Positions 33,210 to 42,074 of a DNA stretch of 64,000 nt are shown piece after piece. Positions within the stretch are counted from its first letter, which is position 1, and each line of letters begins with the position of its first letter. Under the pieces are notes generated by a model that made no database searches, had not been told where the DNA came from, and saw nothing but the letters and a program-made list of their open reading frames with translations. A program made the translations under genes and the position numbers. Source of the DNA: Prosthecobacter vanneervenii (GTDB taxonomy: Bacteria > Verrucomicrobiota > Verrucomicrobiia > Verrucomicrobiales > Verrucomicrobiaceae); assembly GCF_014203095.1 (NCBI RefSeq), contig NZ_JACHIG010000005.1, positions 310,001 to 374,000 on the forward strand. Direction: 5' to 3'.

Positions 33210-34796
33210 TTAGTGGAAGATGGAGATCGCATCGCTGATGAAGAAGGATCCGCCGCTTTCTGAATGGCCCGACCGAGTAGCCGCGACTCTGGTTTTCACA
33301 TAAGCATCGAGCGCCTTTCGTGTCTCATCATCCAGACTGGCCTGCTGCAGCCATTTTACCGGCCCTTCGTTGTCCTTGTAGAGCCAGGACATAAGGCAGA
33401 GCTGCAGCGCCTGCCTGCGCACGGCTGCATCCTGAATGTCCTGGGCCCGGCGCAGGGCCTCTTCTGGCATCCTCAAAGCCATCGCCGTGGCCACCCCATA
33501 CCAGGCCGCGTCCTTCGCGCTGCCCGCAGGCAGGGCCTCAGCCCACCGCGCCGCAGCCACCGGCTCCTTGCCAGCCCAAATCTTGACGGCGGACTTCAGC
33601 ATGGCATGTCTTTTCACCGCACTGGCTTCGTCCGGCTTCTCATGCTCCAGCGCAAAGCGGCAGGCGTTTTCAGGATCGGCCAGGGCCCATTGAAAGGCTG
33701 CCTGGCTCAGAATGATCTTTGCGTCCGGATCGCCAGACTCCACGGCATGCCGCGCAGCACCGGCAGGATCATTTTGCGCCCAGGTCAGAAGGACAGAGTT
33801 TTTGGCATTGCGGCGCTCCACGGCATCCGTGAGCGCATTGGCAAACGCCAGCCCTTCTTGCGGCGAGACGGCTGCGCGGAAGGCGGAGACCGTGCTCATG
33901 ACCTGATGGCGCACGTTTGTGTTTCTGATTTCCGGCAGCAGCTTGAGCGCAGCCTCAGGATCGATCTGCATCAGCCCCCGCGCGGCGGCAGTGCACAGCA
34001 TCGTGCGCTTCTCCCCTGCTGGAAAGGCCAGCAGCCAGCCGGTCTGCTGCATCCACCTGCCCTCGGCTGCAGGTCTTGGCACTCCGGAATGCAGCGAGGA
34101 GCGCTCTGTGGCAAAGCTTTCCGGCATCAGCTCTGCAATGACCGCCAGCTGCGCAGCATCTTTGATCTTGAGTTGAAACCACCCCACATGCCGGGCCAGT
34201 TTTTCAGCATCGGGCTGTGCGCGCAGCCATGCCAGCAGGCCCTCCGCATCATGCGCGGACCACTCCTGCAGCAGCTCATGCACAAAGGCCTCCCGCTGCA
34301 TGGCGCACGAGATTTTTTCTGCATAGCGCATCGCCCCCTTCGCGTCCTTCTGCGCCATGCCCCGCGCGATGCCCGGCAGAAAAGCAGGCATGAACAGCAC
34401 CCGCTGCTCCATCATGGCCTGCCAGGCACGATCAGGCGCGACCCGCGCGCAGCCAGAGAAGCAGACGTCGCCCAAGGTGTAGTCACGATGCAGCTCCGGG
34501 TGCTTCAGGTACTCATCCATCACTGCGGGGCCTGCCTCTGGGCAGTCTTTGAGCAGCTGCCGCAGCAGCTCCCATCTCACCGCCTCATCTCCTTCCAGGC
34601 TCAGCAGCGTCTCAAAAGCTTGCGCCGGGCTCGCCCCGGCCACACGGGCAAGCGCCGCAGAGCAGGCCTCCATATCCCGCTGCTGCCAGGCCCTCACCAC
34701 CTCAGAACACGCCGCCCCCGTGGCCGAAATCAACCTGCCAGCCGTAAGCCCCGCCAGCAGCACAGCCAGGTAAACAAACGCACGAAATATTTTCAT
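33210..34796 (-). CDS. helical-repeat protein with N-terminal membrane anchor, paralogue
   Basis: 528 residues. The N-terminus MKIFRAFVYLAVLLAGLTAG is an anchor or signal. The same helical-pair unit repeats along the chain (WAQNDPAGAARHAVESGDPD; WALADPENACRFALEHE; WAGKEPVAAARWAEALPAG; WLYKDNEGPVKWLQQ). It precedes the shorter paralogue by 12 nt, indicating an operon of two superhelical proteins. No enzymatic motif is seen; it may be a scaffold of the envelope. Confidence 0.75.
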   Translation of the reverse strand: MKIFRAFVYLAVLLAGLTAGRLISATGAACSEVVRAWQQRDMEACSAALARVAGASPAQAFETLLSLEGDEAVRWELLRQLLKDCPEAGPAVMDEYLKHPELHRDYTLGDVCFSGCARVAPDRAWQAMMEQRVLFMPAFLPGIARGMAQKDAKGAMRYAEKISCAMQREAFVHELLQEWSAHDAEGLLAWLRAQPDAEKLARHVGWFQLKIKDAAQLAVIAELMPESFATERSSLHSGVPRPAAEGRWMQQTGWLLAFPAGEKRTMLCTAAARGLMQIDPEAALKLLPEIRNTNVRHQVMSTVSAFRAAVSPQEGLAFANALTDAVERRNAKNSVLLTWAQNDPAGAARHAVESGDPDAKIILSQAAFQWALADPENACRFALEHEKPDEASAVKRHAMLKSAVKIWAGKEPVAAARWAEALPAGSAKDAAWYGVATAMALRMPEEALRRAQDIQDAAVRRQALQLCLMSWLYKDNEGPVKWLQQASLDDETRKALDAYVKTRVAATRSGHSESGGSFFISDAISIFH

Positions 34797-34952
34797 GCCC
34801 GAGGTTAGCCAGCCCCCCGGTCAGATGGCAATAGGATAGTTGCCTGCGCAAGAATGGGCCAGGAAACCAAGCCCGCGCCACAGCATGAGCACGTGCTTCC
34901 AAGCTCATTCTCCCAACGCTCCCGCAAACCACACCAGCGGGCAAAAGCGCTC

Positions 34953-35051
34953 TCACACCCGCTTTACAATCTCCGGCCACGCCGATTCAAACACATGCTC
35001 ACCACCATCCGGCTGCAGACAGAAGCGCCAGCGCCCCTCGATCTCAGTCAT
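34953..35051 (-). CDS. possible 32-residue small protein
   Basis: ATG 35051 is preceded by GAGGAG at good spacing (6 nt), shortly after the ArsC-like stop. The product reads MTEIEGRWRFCLQPDGGEHV and continues to PEIVKRV. The natural amino-acid composition and ribosome-binding site support translation. No family is recognised; it may be a truncated gene. Confidence 0.4.
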   Translation of the reverse strand: MTEIEGRWRFCLQPDGGEHVFESAWPEIVKRV

Positions 35052-35082
35052 CGCATGCTCCTCGGCATTCAGATTCCCCTCC

Positions 35083-35445
35083 TCACTTCCCCAGAGCCGC
35101 CTCCCACTCCGCCTCCTTAAATCCCACCAGGCACACCTTCCCCTTCGCATCCAGCGCAAAGGGCCGCTTCACCAGATTCCCGTTCCCCGCCAGCAGCGCC
35201 AGCGCCTCATCCGTGCTCATTCCCGGCAGCGTGTCCTTCAGTCCCAGGCTGCGGTAATCCATGCCCGACACATTAAAAAGCCGCCGCACATCCCCCGCGT
35301 ACGCGCTCAGCATCATCTTCAGCTCCGCCACACTCGGCGGCGTCTCCCGGATCGCCTTCTCCTCATACGCCACCCCGCGCCCCTTCAGCCACTTCAGGGC
35401 ATTCTTGCACGTCGAGCATCCGGAGTAGGCATAAACTTTGAGCAT
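35083..35445 (-). CDS. ArsC/Spx-family thioredoxin-fold protein
   Basis: 120 residues. YAYSGCSTCKNALKWLKGRG holds the N-terminal CxxC (Cys10, Cys13) of the Spx/ArsC fold, and RRLFNVSGMDYRSLGL and GNLVKRPFAL are the family's later motifs. Spx-type regulators and ArsC-type reductases share these; the KRP motif near the end is present, but arsenic genes are absent, so YffB-like or unknown reductase is the safer call. A fragment of this gene is duplicated at 31927-31977. Confidence 0.88.
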   Translation of the reverse strand: MLKVYAYSGCSTCKNALKWLKGRGVAYEEKAIRETPPSVAELKMMLSAYAGDVRRLFNVSGMDYRSLGLKDTLPGMSTDEALALLAGNGNLVKRPFALDAKGKVCLVGFKEAEWEAALGK

Positions 35446-35626
35446 AAAATAAAACGAAAAAAGGTTCTCAGATCAGTCTCCCCCACAAAAGCCCCGCTAC
35501 CACCAAAGCCAAACAAAAAGACTACCCGCGACTTCACCCGCCAGAACTTTAAACTTGAAACCTTAAACTTGAAACGGCCCCCGCCGCCAACACCCGTAAA
35601 CCATCGTCAACGACGTTCAGCCACCT

Positions 35627-36538
35627 TCATTCCACCTTCCCCATCCACGGCTCAAACTCCGCCGGCACCTTCGCCTCAAACGCCATCGGCTGGTCATGGA
35701 TCGGGTGGTTGAACGAAAGCTTCCACGCATGCAGCATCAGCCGCGGCACCCGCACCCGCTGCTTGTTCGGCTGCGCATAGATCGGGTCACCCAAAATCGC
35801 GCACTGCAGCGCCTCGCGCATATGCACGCGGATCTGGTGCGTCCGCCCCGTCAGCAGCCGGCACTGGATCAGCGCGCATCCCTGGTCCACCGCCAGCCGC
35901 TTCCACTCCGTGATCGCCTCCTTCCCCGCACCATCCAGCAAAATGCTCATCCGCTTCCGGTCCACCGCATGCCGGCCGATGTAGTTTTGAATCCTCCCGC
36001 CCTCCTCCTTCGGCACACCATTCACCACCGCCAGGTAGATCTTCGCGATCCTCCGCTCCGAAAAAGCCTCCGTCAGCCGCCGGTGCGCCGTGTCATTCTT
36101 CGCCACCACCATGCAGCCGCTCGTGTCCTTGTCCAGACGATGCACAATCCCCGGCCGCATCTCCCCGCCGATCCCGCTCAGGTCCTCGATATGGTGCAGC
36201 AGCGCATTCACCAGCGTCCCGTCCGGATTCCCCTCCGCCGGGTGCACCACCAGCCCCGACGCCTTGTCCAGCACCACGATGTCCGCATCCTCATACAAAA
36301 TCGTCAGCGGAATGTTCTGGGCCTTGATCTCCACTTCCGCTACTTCAGGGATCGTGATACTCACCACATCCCCGCTCTTCAGCGCCACCCCCGCCTTCGC
36401 AGCTTTCCCGTTCAGCGTCGCATGCCCCTCCTTGATCAGGTCCTGCAGCCTTGAGCGCGACATCTCAGGCAGCCTGCGCGCCAGGTGCTTGTCGAAACGA
36501 TCTCCGATATCCAGTGTTTCAGTAATGGTCCAGTCCAC
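35627..36538 (-). CDS. rluD: RluA-family 23S rRNA pseudouridine synthase
   Basis: 303 residues. An N-terminal S4 RNA-binding domain (RSRLQDLIKEGHATLNGKAA) precedes the catalytic domain with GIVHRLDKDTSGCMVVAKND, where the Asp of HRLDKDTSG is the nucleophile. LYEDADIVVLDKASGLVVHP and LTGRTHQIRVHM are further family motifs. RluD is the best fit by layout, though RluA-family members differ in target. Its 5' end overlaps the frame of the divergent kinase gene, so that gene's true start must lie downstream. Confidence 0.9.
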   Translation of the reverse strand: MDWTITETLDIGDRFDKHLARRLPEMSRSRLQDLIKEGHATLNGKAAKAGVALKSGDVVSITIPEVAEVEIKAQNIPLTILYEDADIVVLDKASGLVVHPAEGNPDGTLVNALLHHIEDLSGIGGEMRPGIVHRLDKDTSGCMVVAKNDTAHRRLTEAFSERRIAKIYLAVVNGVPKEEGGRIQNYIGRHAVDRKRMSILLDGAGKEAITEWKRLAVDQGCALIQCRLLTGRTHQIRVHMREALQCAILGDPIYAQPNKQRVRVPRLMLHAWKLSFNHPIHDQPMAFEAKVPAEFEPWMGKVE

Positions 36539-36625
36539 CCCACAAACTCAAGTTTCGAATTAATAAGGCAAACTGTAATTTCTGGCATATCCACTGCGTC
36601 CCTCTACCATCCAAGCTCTGACACC

Positions 36626-39043
36626 TTGATTCTCGCCCCCCCAGAACAGTCCTACCTGAGCACCTGCCCCGTGTGTCAGCGGCAGATCGATGTCACCTCC
36701 CTCGAGCCCTTCACCAAGCTCCAGTGCCCCTTCTGCGGCCAGATGGTCCGCGTCCGCCGCCGCTTCGATCAGTTCATGATCGTCCGCCAGATCGGCGAAG
36801 GCGGCATGAGCCGCGTCTTCGAGGCCGAAGACGAAACCCTCGGCCGCCGCGTCGCCCTCAAAATCCTCAACCGCCAGTACTCCCGCGACTCCGTCCGCCT
36901 CGAGCAGTTCCAGCGCGAAGCCCACATCACCGCCAACGTCACCCACCCCAACGTCATCAAGCTCTACTCCGTCGGCTACGACCAGGGTTACTTCTACATC
37001 GCCATGGAGCTCGTCGGCGGCGGCTCCCTCGAGCAGCGCATCCGTCGCGAGGGCCACCTCAAAGAAGCCGAAGCCCTCCGCATCGGCCGCGAAGTCGCAG
37101 AAGGCCTCCGCGCCGCCCAGCAGCTCACCCTCATCCACCGCGACGTCAAACCCGCCAACATCCTCTTCACCGAGACCGGCACCGCCAAGGTCGTAGACTT
37201 CGGCCTCGCACTCTTCATGGATCGCGGCGGAGATCAGTCCGGCGAGATCTGGGCCACCCCCTACTATGTCGCCCCCGAAAAAGTCATCGAAAACAAAGAA
37301 GACTACCGCAGCGACATCTTCTCCCTCGGCGCCACCATCTACCACGCCCTCACCGGCAGCCCCCCCCACAAAGCCGACACCGCCTCCATCGAAGACCTCC
37401 GCCGCATCAAATCCAAGCGCGTCACCCTCGGAGAGTCCGGCCTCCACTTCTCCCCCCGCACAGAGCACGTCATCAATGGCATGCTCTCCTTCACCCCCGA
37501 AGACCGCTTCGCCAACTACTCCGAAGTCGTCGACGAAATGCGCCTCGCCGAAGGCCTCCTCGATCGCGGCAGCGTCCGCCGCCGCCTCGTCTCCCGCCGC
37601 GCACGCCTCATCGGCTCCATCGCCGCCGCCATCATCGCCGCCTACGTCATCGGCTGGCTCGTCCGCGAAAGCGGAGAGCGCCGCCAGGCACGCGCACTCC
37701 AGCTCACCACCGCCAGCCAGCTCGACCTCGACGGCACCGGCGTCACCCTCACCGCCGACAAATCAGGCAAAAAAACCATCTCCGAGCGCTTCACCGAAGC
37801 CCGCCAGGACATGCTCGAAGACCGCCAGTTCGCCACCGCCCAGCACAAATTCGCCAAGCTCCTCGAATCCAAAGACCTCATCCAGCCCACCCAAAACTGG
37901 GCCCGCTTCAATGCTGCCCTCTGCAGCATCATGCTCGACAAGAAAAAAGACGCCGCAGCCCAGTTCGCCCAGCTCGCCACCACCCCCGATCTCAACGGCC
38001 TCGCCCCCTTCTTCACCCGCATCAAAGACCGCATGGCCGTCGGCTTCGGCCTCGGCCTCAACCCCGACACCCTCGGCTACAAAGACACCAACGAAGAAAT
38101 CCTCGGCTACCTCCTCCACGGCCTCGCCGAATGGCATTTTGGCGATGCCCTCCTCGGCGCCAAAGAGCTCGAATACTTCCAGGAGCACCTCGCCCTCCTC
38201 AAAAAAGCCGCAGACACCACCCCCGCCACCTCCCTCGACTGGATCACCCGCTACAGCACCCTCGTCGACCGCTACAAGCCCGACTTCCCCCTCGTCCGCA
38301 GCGCCCTCAAACCCAAAAACTCCGGCACCCTCGCCGAGCTCCGCGCCTCCCTCGCCCTCGTCCAGCAGACCCGCAAAAAACTCAAAACCAGCGGCGCCTT
38401 CCTCAGCTGGATCAAAGGCCTCGAATCCGGCCTCCAGCGCGAGATCTCACTCCTCACCCTCCAGGACCAGCAGCGCCAGATGGACGAGGACAAAAAGCAC
38501 CGCCAGGCCGACCTCGAAATCCTCTCCGAGGTCAACGCCCTCGTCCCCTCCCTCGTCCAGGGTTACGACTACACCCGCGCCATCGACATGCTCACCGGCA
38601 CCCGGCTGCAGACCACCGACGTCCGCACCGCCCTCGACGGCCGCCTCTACCTCTACACCCAGTCCCGCGACTTCATCCGCCAGCTCACCGCCGACCTCTC
38701 CACCAAAGGCTGGACCGGCACCATCACCCGGCGGGAGGGCGGCCAGCTCACCGGCCGCATCACCACAGACCCCGCCGGCACCACCATCACCATCACCCTC
38801 GATCGCGGCACCCTCTCCCTCCCCTTCTCCAGCCTCACCCCCGAGTCCCTCGTCGAGATCGCCCAGTCCCTCGGCACCCAGATCACCGACTCTACCGACT
38901 ACTACCGCCGTCAGGAAAACACCGCCGCCTTCGCCCGCCTGAATGGCCTCCTCCAGCTCTCCACCACCATCGCCTCCCAGCTCATGGAAGAAAACTCCTC
39001 CTTCCGCACCCGCTGGATGAAAGTCATGGCCGCCGGCATCTGA
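36626..39043 (+). CDS. membrane-anchored Ser/Thr protein kinase with N-terminal zinc ribbon
   Basis: Open from GTG 36485 (852 codons), but no ATG precedes the conserved part and the 5' end overlaps rluD; TTG 36626 is proposed, giving about 805 residues. Numbered from 36485: zinc ribbon CPVC.CPFC (Cys61, 64, 81, 84); kinase with IGEGGMSRVFEAED, VALK (Lys126), HRDVKPANILF (Asp220) and DFGLALF (Asp238); a membrane helix (IGSIAAAIIAAYVIGWLV) about 375-395; then about 440 extracytoplasmic residues, charged and partly coiled-coil, with no recognised domain. Hanks-type kinases of this kind abound in PVC bacteria. Other frames are also open over the gene owing to codon bias. Confidence 0.85.
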   Translation: MILAPPEQSYLSTCPVCQRQIDVTSLEPFTKLQCPFCGQMVRVRRRFDQFMIVRQIGEGGMSRVFEAEDETLGRRVALKILNRQYSRDSVRLEQFQREAHITANVTHPNVIKLYSVGYDQGYFYIAMELVGGGSLEQRIRREGHLKEAEALRIGREVAEGLRAAQQLTLIHRDVKPANILFTETGTAKVVDFGLALFMDRGGDQSGEIWATPYYVAPEKVIENKEDYRSDIFSLGATIYHALTGSPPHKADTASIEDLRRIKSKRVTLGESGLHFSPRTEHVINGMLSFTPEDRFANYSEVVDEMRLAEGLLDRGSVRRRLVSRRARLIGSIAAAIIAAYVIGWLVRESGERRQARALQLTTASQLDLDGTGVTLTADKSGKKTISERFTEARQDMLEDRQFATAQHKFAKLLESKDLIQPTQNWARFNAALCSIMLDKKKDAAAQFAQLATTPDLNGLAPFFTRIKDRMAVGFGLGLNPDTLGYKDTNEEILGYLLHGLAEWHFGDALLGAKELEYFQEHLALLKKAADTTPATSLDWITRYSTLVDRYKPDFPLVRSALKPKNSGTLAELRASLALVQQTRKKLKTSGAFLSWIKGLESGLQREISLLTLQDQQRQMDEDKKHRQADLEILSEVNALVPSLVQGYDYTRAIDMLTGTRLQTTDVRTALDGRLYLYTQSRDFIRQLTADLSTKGWTGTITRREGGQLTGRITTDPAGTTITITLDRGTLSLPFSSLTPESLVEIAQSLGTQITDSTDYYRRQENTAAFARLNGLLQLSTTIASQLMEENSSFRTRWMKVMAAGI

Positions 39044-39269
39044 GGTGCGATAGACACACCTTGCATGTTGGGAACGTCCTGATTTCGGGGCGCTGCGAAG
39101 TGACAGAGGCTTGGAACTCAGGCTGGGTGGTGACGGCCAACCAGCCTGAGCGCGTGGGGGACAGGCTTTCTGTCGATGATTTCCGCAGGGAAAGCATATG
39201 AGAATGAAACGATCAGGTACAGCAAGGCAAGCTTGAGCAGGCGTATTCTCGGATGCAACGGGCACATTG
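39044..39269. other. intergenic stretch after the kinase gene
   Basis: Holds an incomplete plus-strand frame reading WNSGWVVTANQPERVGDRLS that looks vaguely like decayed coding sequence. No gene is supportable. Confidence 0.35.
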
Positions 39270-40091
39270 TCATTTGTGTCTACTGCGCCGCCGATACCAC
39301 AACCAGGCCAGCAGAGGCAGCCCGGCAGCGGCCAATGCCCAGGCGAGGTCGCCAGAGGAGGAGTTTGTGACCCTGGGCTTCTGCGCGGAAGTGACATCTG
39401 CATTCTGCGCGGTTGCGGATTTTGCCAGGACGGCTCCTTCGTTTGCATTGGGTGCTTTTCCTGCGGCATCGGCATTCGTTTCCGTGTAAGTAATCGGATG
39501 GCCGCCATAACTCACACAAGCATTTCCAAAGTATTCGGCTCCGTCCAATGTCCACTTGTGGTCGGCACCTAGAGCCAAAACGTGCGTCTTGCGCTCACTG
39601 GAACCTTCCTCATCCATCGTCAGATCAAATCTGTCAGGAGCCACCAGCTTGAAACCCGCACGCCTCGGCTGCAGGCCAAATATTTTTACGTATGACAACG
39701 CAGCAGTGTTTTCAGGGTCGCTCTTTTGAAAGCAGATATGAAGCACGGAGTAGGCTTTTCCAGAAAGATAGACGCCAACACCTCCATCTGGGCTATTCAC
39801 CACAGTATGTATTTTCGACAAATCAAACTCAGACATGCCTGGCCGCACAATTGCCGGATAGTTCGGCAGAGTGCCCAGTGCATACTCCTGACCGCCAGCG
39901 TCTCGATAAGCAAAAGAATAAAGGAGCAGCGGCATCTTCACCCCGTATGTGAAGCCATTCTGAATGCGGCGAACAATTAGCATGTCGCCTTGGTCGCTGA
40001 TTTGCTTTTGCAGCATAAACAAATCCTCAGCCGCATTAACCGAAGTCAACAACAGCGCTAAGGCGATGAAAAAGAATTGAAGAAACTTCAT
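39270..40091 (-). CDS. exported protein with C-terminal membrane anchor
   Basis: 273 residues from ATG 40091. The signal peptide is MKFLQFFFIALALLLTSVNA. The mature domain is soluble (YGVKMPLLLYSFAYRDAGGQ; GVGVYLSGKAYSVLHICFQK). The C-terminus has GDLAWALAAAGLPLLAWLW followed by YRRRSRHK, a helix plus basic tail resembling PEP-CTERM or sortase-type anchors, but the PEP motif is absent. No family is recognised. It is coupled to the small gene upstream, whose stop overlaps its ATG (ATGA). Confidence 0.7.
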   Translation of the reverse strand: MKFLQFFFIALALLLTSVNAAEDLFMLQKQISDQGDMLIVRRIQNGFTYGVKMPLLLYSFAYRDAGGQEYALGTLPNYPAIVRPGMSEFDLSKIHTVVNSPDGGVGVYLSGKAYSVLHICFQKSDPENTAALSYVKIFGLQPRRAGFKLVAPDRFDLTMDEEGSSERKTHVLALGADHKWTLDGAEYFGNACVSYGGHPITYTETNADAAGKAPNANEGAVLAKSATAQNADVTSAQKPRVTNSSSGDLAWALAAAGLPLLAWLWYRRRSRHK

Positions 40092-40306
40092 TGGGGTGAT
40101 TTCCTCCACCACAGCTGAACCAGGTTTTCCGCCTCGGCTTTGGCCCTGTCGGCAGCATAGAGCTGCCTGATCAAAGCAGGCGTCCACGGCACTTCCTGAA
40201 CCGCAGACAACATCACCGGCTCAAGCGTGCTCAGGACGCAAACAATCAACCAAAGCACAGGCATACGGCATGCCAGAAACAGGCTGGTTTCATGCTCATC
40301 CATCAT
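40088..40306 (-). CDS. small membrane protein, about 72 aa
   Basis: From ATG 40306: a short acidic head (MMDEHETSLFLACRM), one membrane helix (PVLWLIVCVLSTLEPVMLSAV) and a soluble tail with WTPALIRQLYAADRAKAEAE. Its TGA overlaps the ATG of the anchored exported protein (ATGA), so both are probably made together. ATG 40264 is an alternative start. No family is recognised. Confidence 0.6.
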   Translation of the reverse strand: MMDEHETSLFLACRMPVLWLIVCVLSTLEPVMLSAVQEVPWTPALIRQLYAADRAKAEAENLVQLWWRKSPQ

Positions 40307-41023
40307 TTCAATGCCCCTGCCTTTAACCAAAAACCAAGACTGCAAGCAAGCCTCGTTTCACTCAAAAAAAGAGAAGCGGGCAAACCGTGGTCGGCAGCGG
40401 TCCTCCACACCACAGCGCGCACTAGCATGAACATCCTCTCATCATCGACGACACAGTAACACCGACTCCCACCATCCACTCCTCTGCAACAAACTCAAAC
40501 ATCCCCAGCCCAGTCCCCACTCCCATCCGTGTCAGCCAGCGCAGATCAATCGTTAAAACCCGCCTCGGAATCTTTTACCATCCATCTTTTACCAGCCCTC
40601 CCCTCCGCAACTACGGCCAACCATGCAACCTCCGAAGCTTTAGCGAAAGATGGACCGCAAACTCCCCCCAATCCCATCAGTGTCAGTCAGTGCAAGTCAG
40701 CGGTTAAAACCAGCCTCTGAATCTTTGACCAGCCCCTCTCTCCTCCGCCCCCAGTCGCAAACCCTCATCCCTTTTTCCTCCTCTTTCCCCTCTTTCGGCC
40801 AATTCTGATTCAGCATGAGCGTCATATCAGCGTCTCATCAGCGGTTAAAATCCGGCTCTCCCCCCATAGGCCCTGTTCCCCCTCACTACCCCCGCGCATT
40901 CCGTCATTCGGCCTTCGTCATTTTTTCGTCATTCGGGCTTACTCATTCGTCATTCCATCCACGCTCCCTGCCCTCGGCCAAAACAACCGAGAACAGAGAA
41001 CCGCGAACAGAGAACAAAAAACG
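40307..41023. other. long intergenic region with degenerate direct repeats
   Basis: No gene is supported over about 700 bp. It contains three degenerate repeat units (40522-40576, 40673-40727, 40813-40859) and pyrimidine-rich spacers. Frames are spurious. Confidence 0.6.
40522..40859 (+). repeat. three degenerate units ending in GTTAAAA
   Basis: Units share CCATC.GTGTCAG.CAG.GCA..TCA, then CGGTTAAAAC and, in the first two, GCCTC.GAATCTTT. The third unit (40813-40859) keeps CATCAGCGGTTAAAAT. They belong to the type of low-complexity intergenic repeats known from Verrucomicrobia and other phyla. Confidence 0.65.
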
Positions 41024-41464
41024 TTACTTGATCTCCTGCGCCCAGAAAATGTGCCAGTCGTCCAGGTTGTTCAGATCCACCGCACCCGGATTCACGCTGC
41101 CGTCATCCGCAATGCCATCTGCCGCCAGGATCGCCTTGCGGGTGTCATCAGCATGGATGTAGCCCGAGATCGCCTGGTTGTGCTTGTAGATGTTGCCCTT
41201 CGTCAGGTTCACGCCCGGCTGCGCCTTGATCCAGCTCTCCAGCTGCGGATAGCTCGGCTTCGTCGCGATGAACGCCTTGAACGTGTCGATGTTGATGCCC
41301 AGCGCATCCAGCGTCATCTGGTCATACCCGCAGCCCACGCCCGGATACTCAGAGTGCAGCTTCCCCGCAGCAGCCAGCGAGGCCTTCTGCCACAGACGCG
41401 GAAGATGAAGAACACCAAGGGGACCGGCGATGCCGGAGCTGATAAGAGGAACAATCTGGCTCAT
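41024..41464 (-). CDS. DUF5069 domain protein
   Basis: 146 residues from ATG 41464. LPRLWQKASLAAAGKLHSEY and GCGYDQMTLDALGINIDTFK are the family landmarks; TKPSYPQLESWIKAQPGVN follows. DUF5069 proteins are common in Verrucomicrobia and Planctomycetes; function unknown. There is another, more divergent DUF5069 protein at 62212-62685. No signal or membrane segment; cytoplasmic. The upstream region is repeat-rich. Confidence 0.82.
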   Translation of the reverse strand: MSQIVPLISSGIAGPLGVLHLPRLWQKASLAAAGKLHSEYPGVGCGYDQMTLDALGINIDTFKAFIATKPSYPQLESWIKAQPGVNLTKGNIYKHNQAISGYIHADDTRKAILAADGIADDGSVNPGAVDLNNLDDWHIFWAQEIK

Positions 41465-41633
41465 GGATAAGGGAGTGGTTGGATTAGGATTCAGTGACCA
41501 TTCGCAGCAGCGAACGAGCCCCCAACTCTGAAGGCCCCTCGCAGCAGCGGCAAGAACAAACGCTCCATCCCCATTTTTTGAGCGCAATTATCAAGAAATC
41601 CCCCGCAATTTTTTCACACCTCATCATCCCCCC

Positions 41634-41782
41634 ATTCCAAAGAATTCGCGGCCCTTCGCGCCCATTCGCGTTTGAAATCCCACTCCACACTTCCGCCTCT
41701 TTGCGCCATCCACGCCAGCCCTGCAAGACCCGCAAAGCCAACCCCTCTGAAATCATAAATCGTAAATCATAAATCATAAATT
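41634..41782. repeat. direct repeat, copy 1 (about 150 bp)
   Basis: Begins ATTCCAAAGAATTCGCGG, passes through CATTCGCGTTTGAAAT and CGCCTCTTTGCGCCATCC and ends in AAATCATAAATCATAAATT. Differs from copy 2 at only a handful of positions. Confidence 0.8.
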
Positions 41783-41867
41783 TTCCCGCCTCCCATTTTT
41801 GCGCCCCTCTTGCGCCTCTTTGCGGCAACCCAAGCCAGCCGTGCAAGACCAACGCTCCCTCGCCCTC

Positions 41868-42017
41868 ATTCCAAAAAATTCGCGGCTCTTCGCGCCCATT
41901 CGCGTTTGAAAATCCCACTCCACACTTCCGCCTCTTTGCGCCATCCACGCCAGCCCTGCAAGACCCGCAAAGCCGAACCCTCTGAAATCATAAATCGTAA
42001 ATCATAAATCATAAATT
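41868..42017. repeat. direct repeat, copy 2 (about 150 bp)
   Basis: Begins ATTCCAAAAAATTCGCGGC and ends with the same AAATCATAAATCATAAATT run as copy 1, 86 bp downstream of it. Confidence 0.8.
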
Positions 42018-42074
42018 CCCCTCCCCAACCGTAAACCACGGTAAACTCCCCGCCCTCCCCCTCAGCCCCGCTTC

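Larger units (their letters stand above)
41465..42074. other. intergenic region with a 150-bp direct repeat
   Basis: No gene is supported. It holds two near-identical copies of a 150-bp unit (41634-41782 and 41868-42017) made of short TTCGCG, CTTTGCG and AAATCATAAAT strings. Confidence 0.65.

Noticed and set aside
36673..39201. 842-codon plus-strand ORF and a 558-codon one in the third frame over the kinase gene
   Set aside because: They are Arg/Pro/His-rich and Ser/Pro/Ala-rich shadows caused by codon bias; only the kinase frame has recognisable domains.
40522..40859. possible CRISPR array
   Set aside because: Units are degenerate, only three, with unequal spacers and no palindromic core or cas genes.
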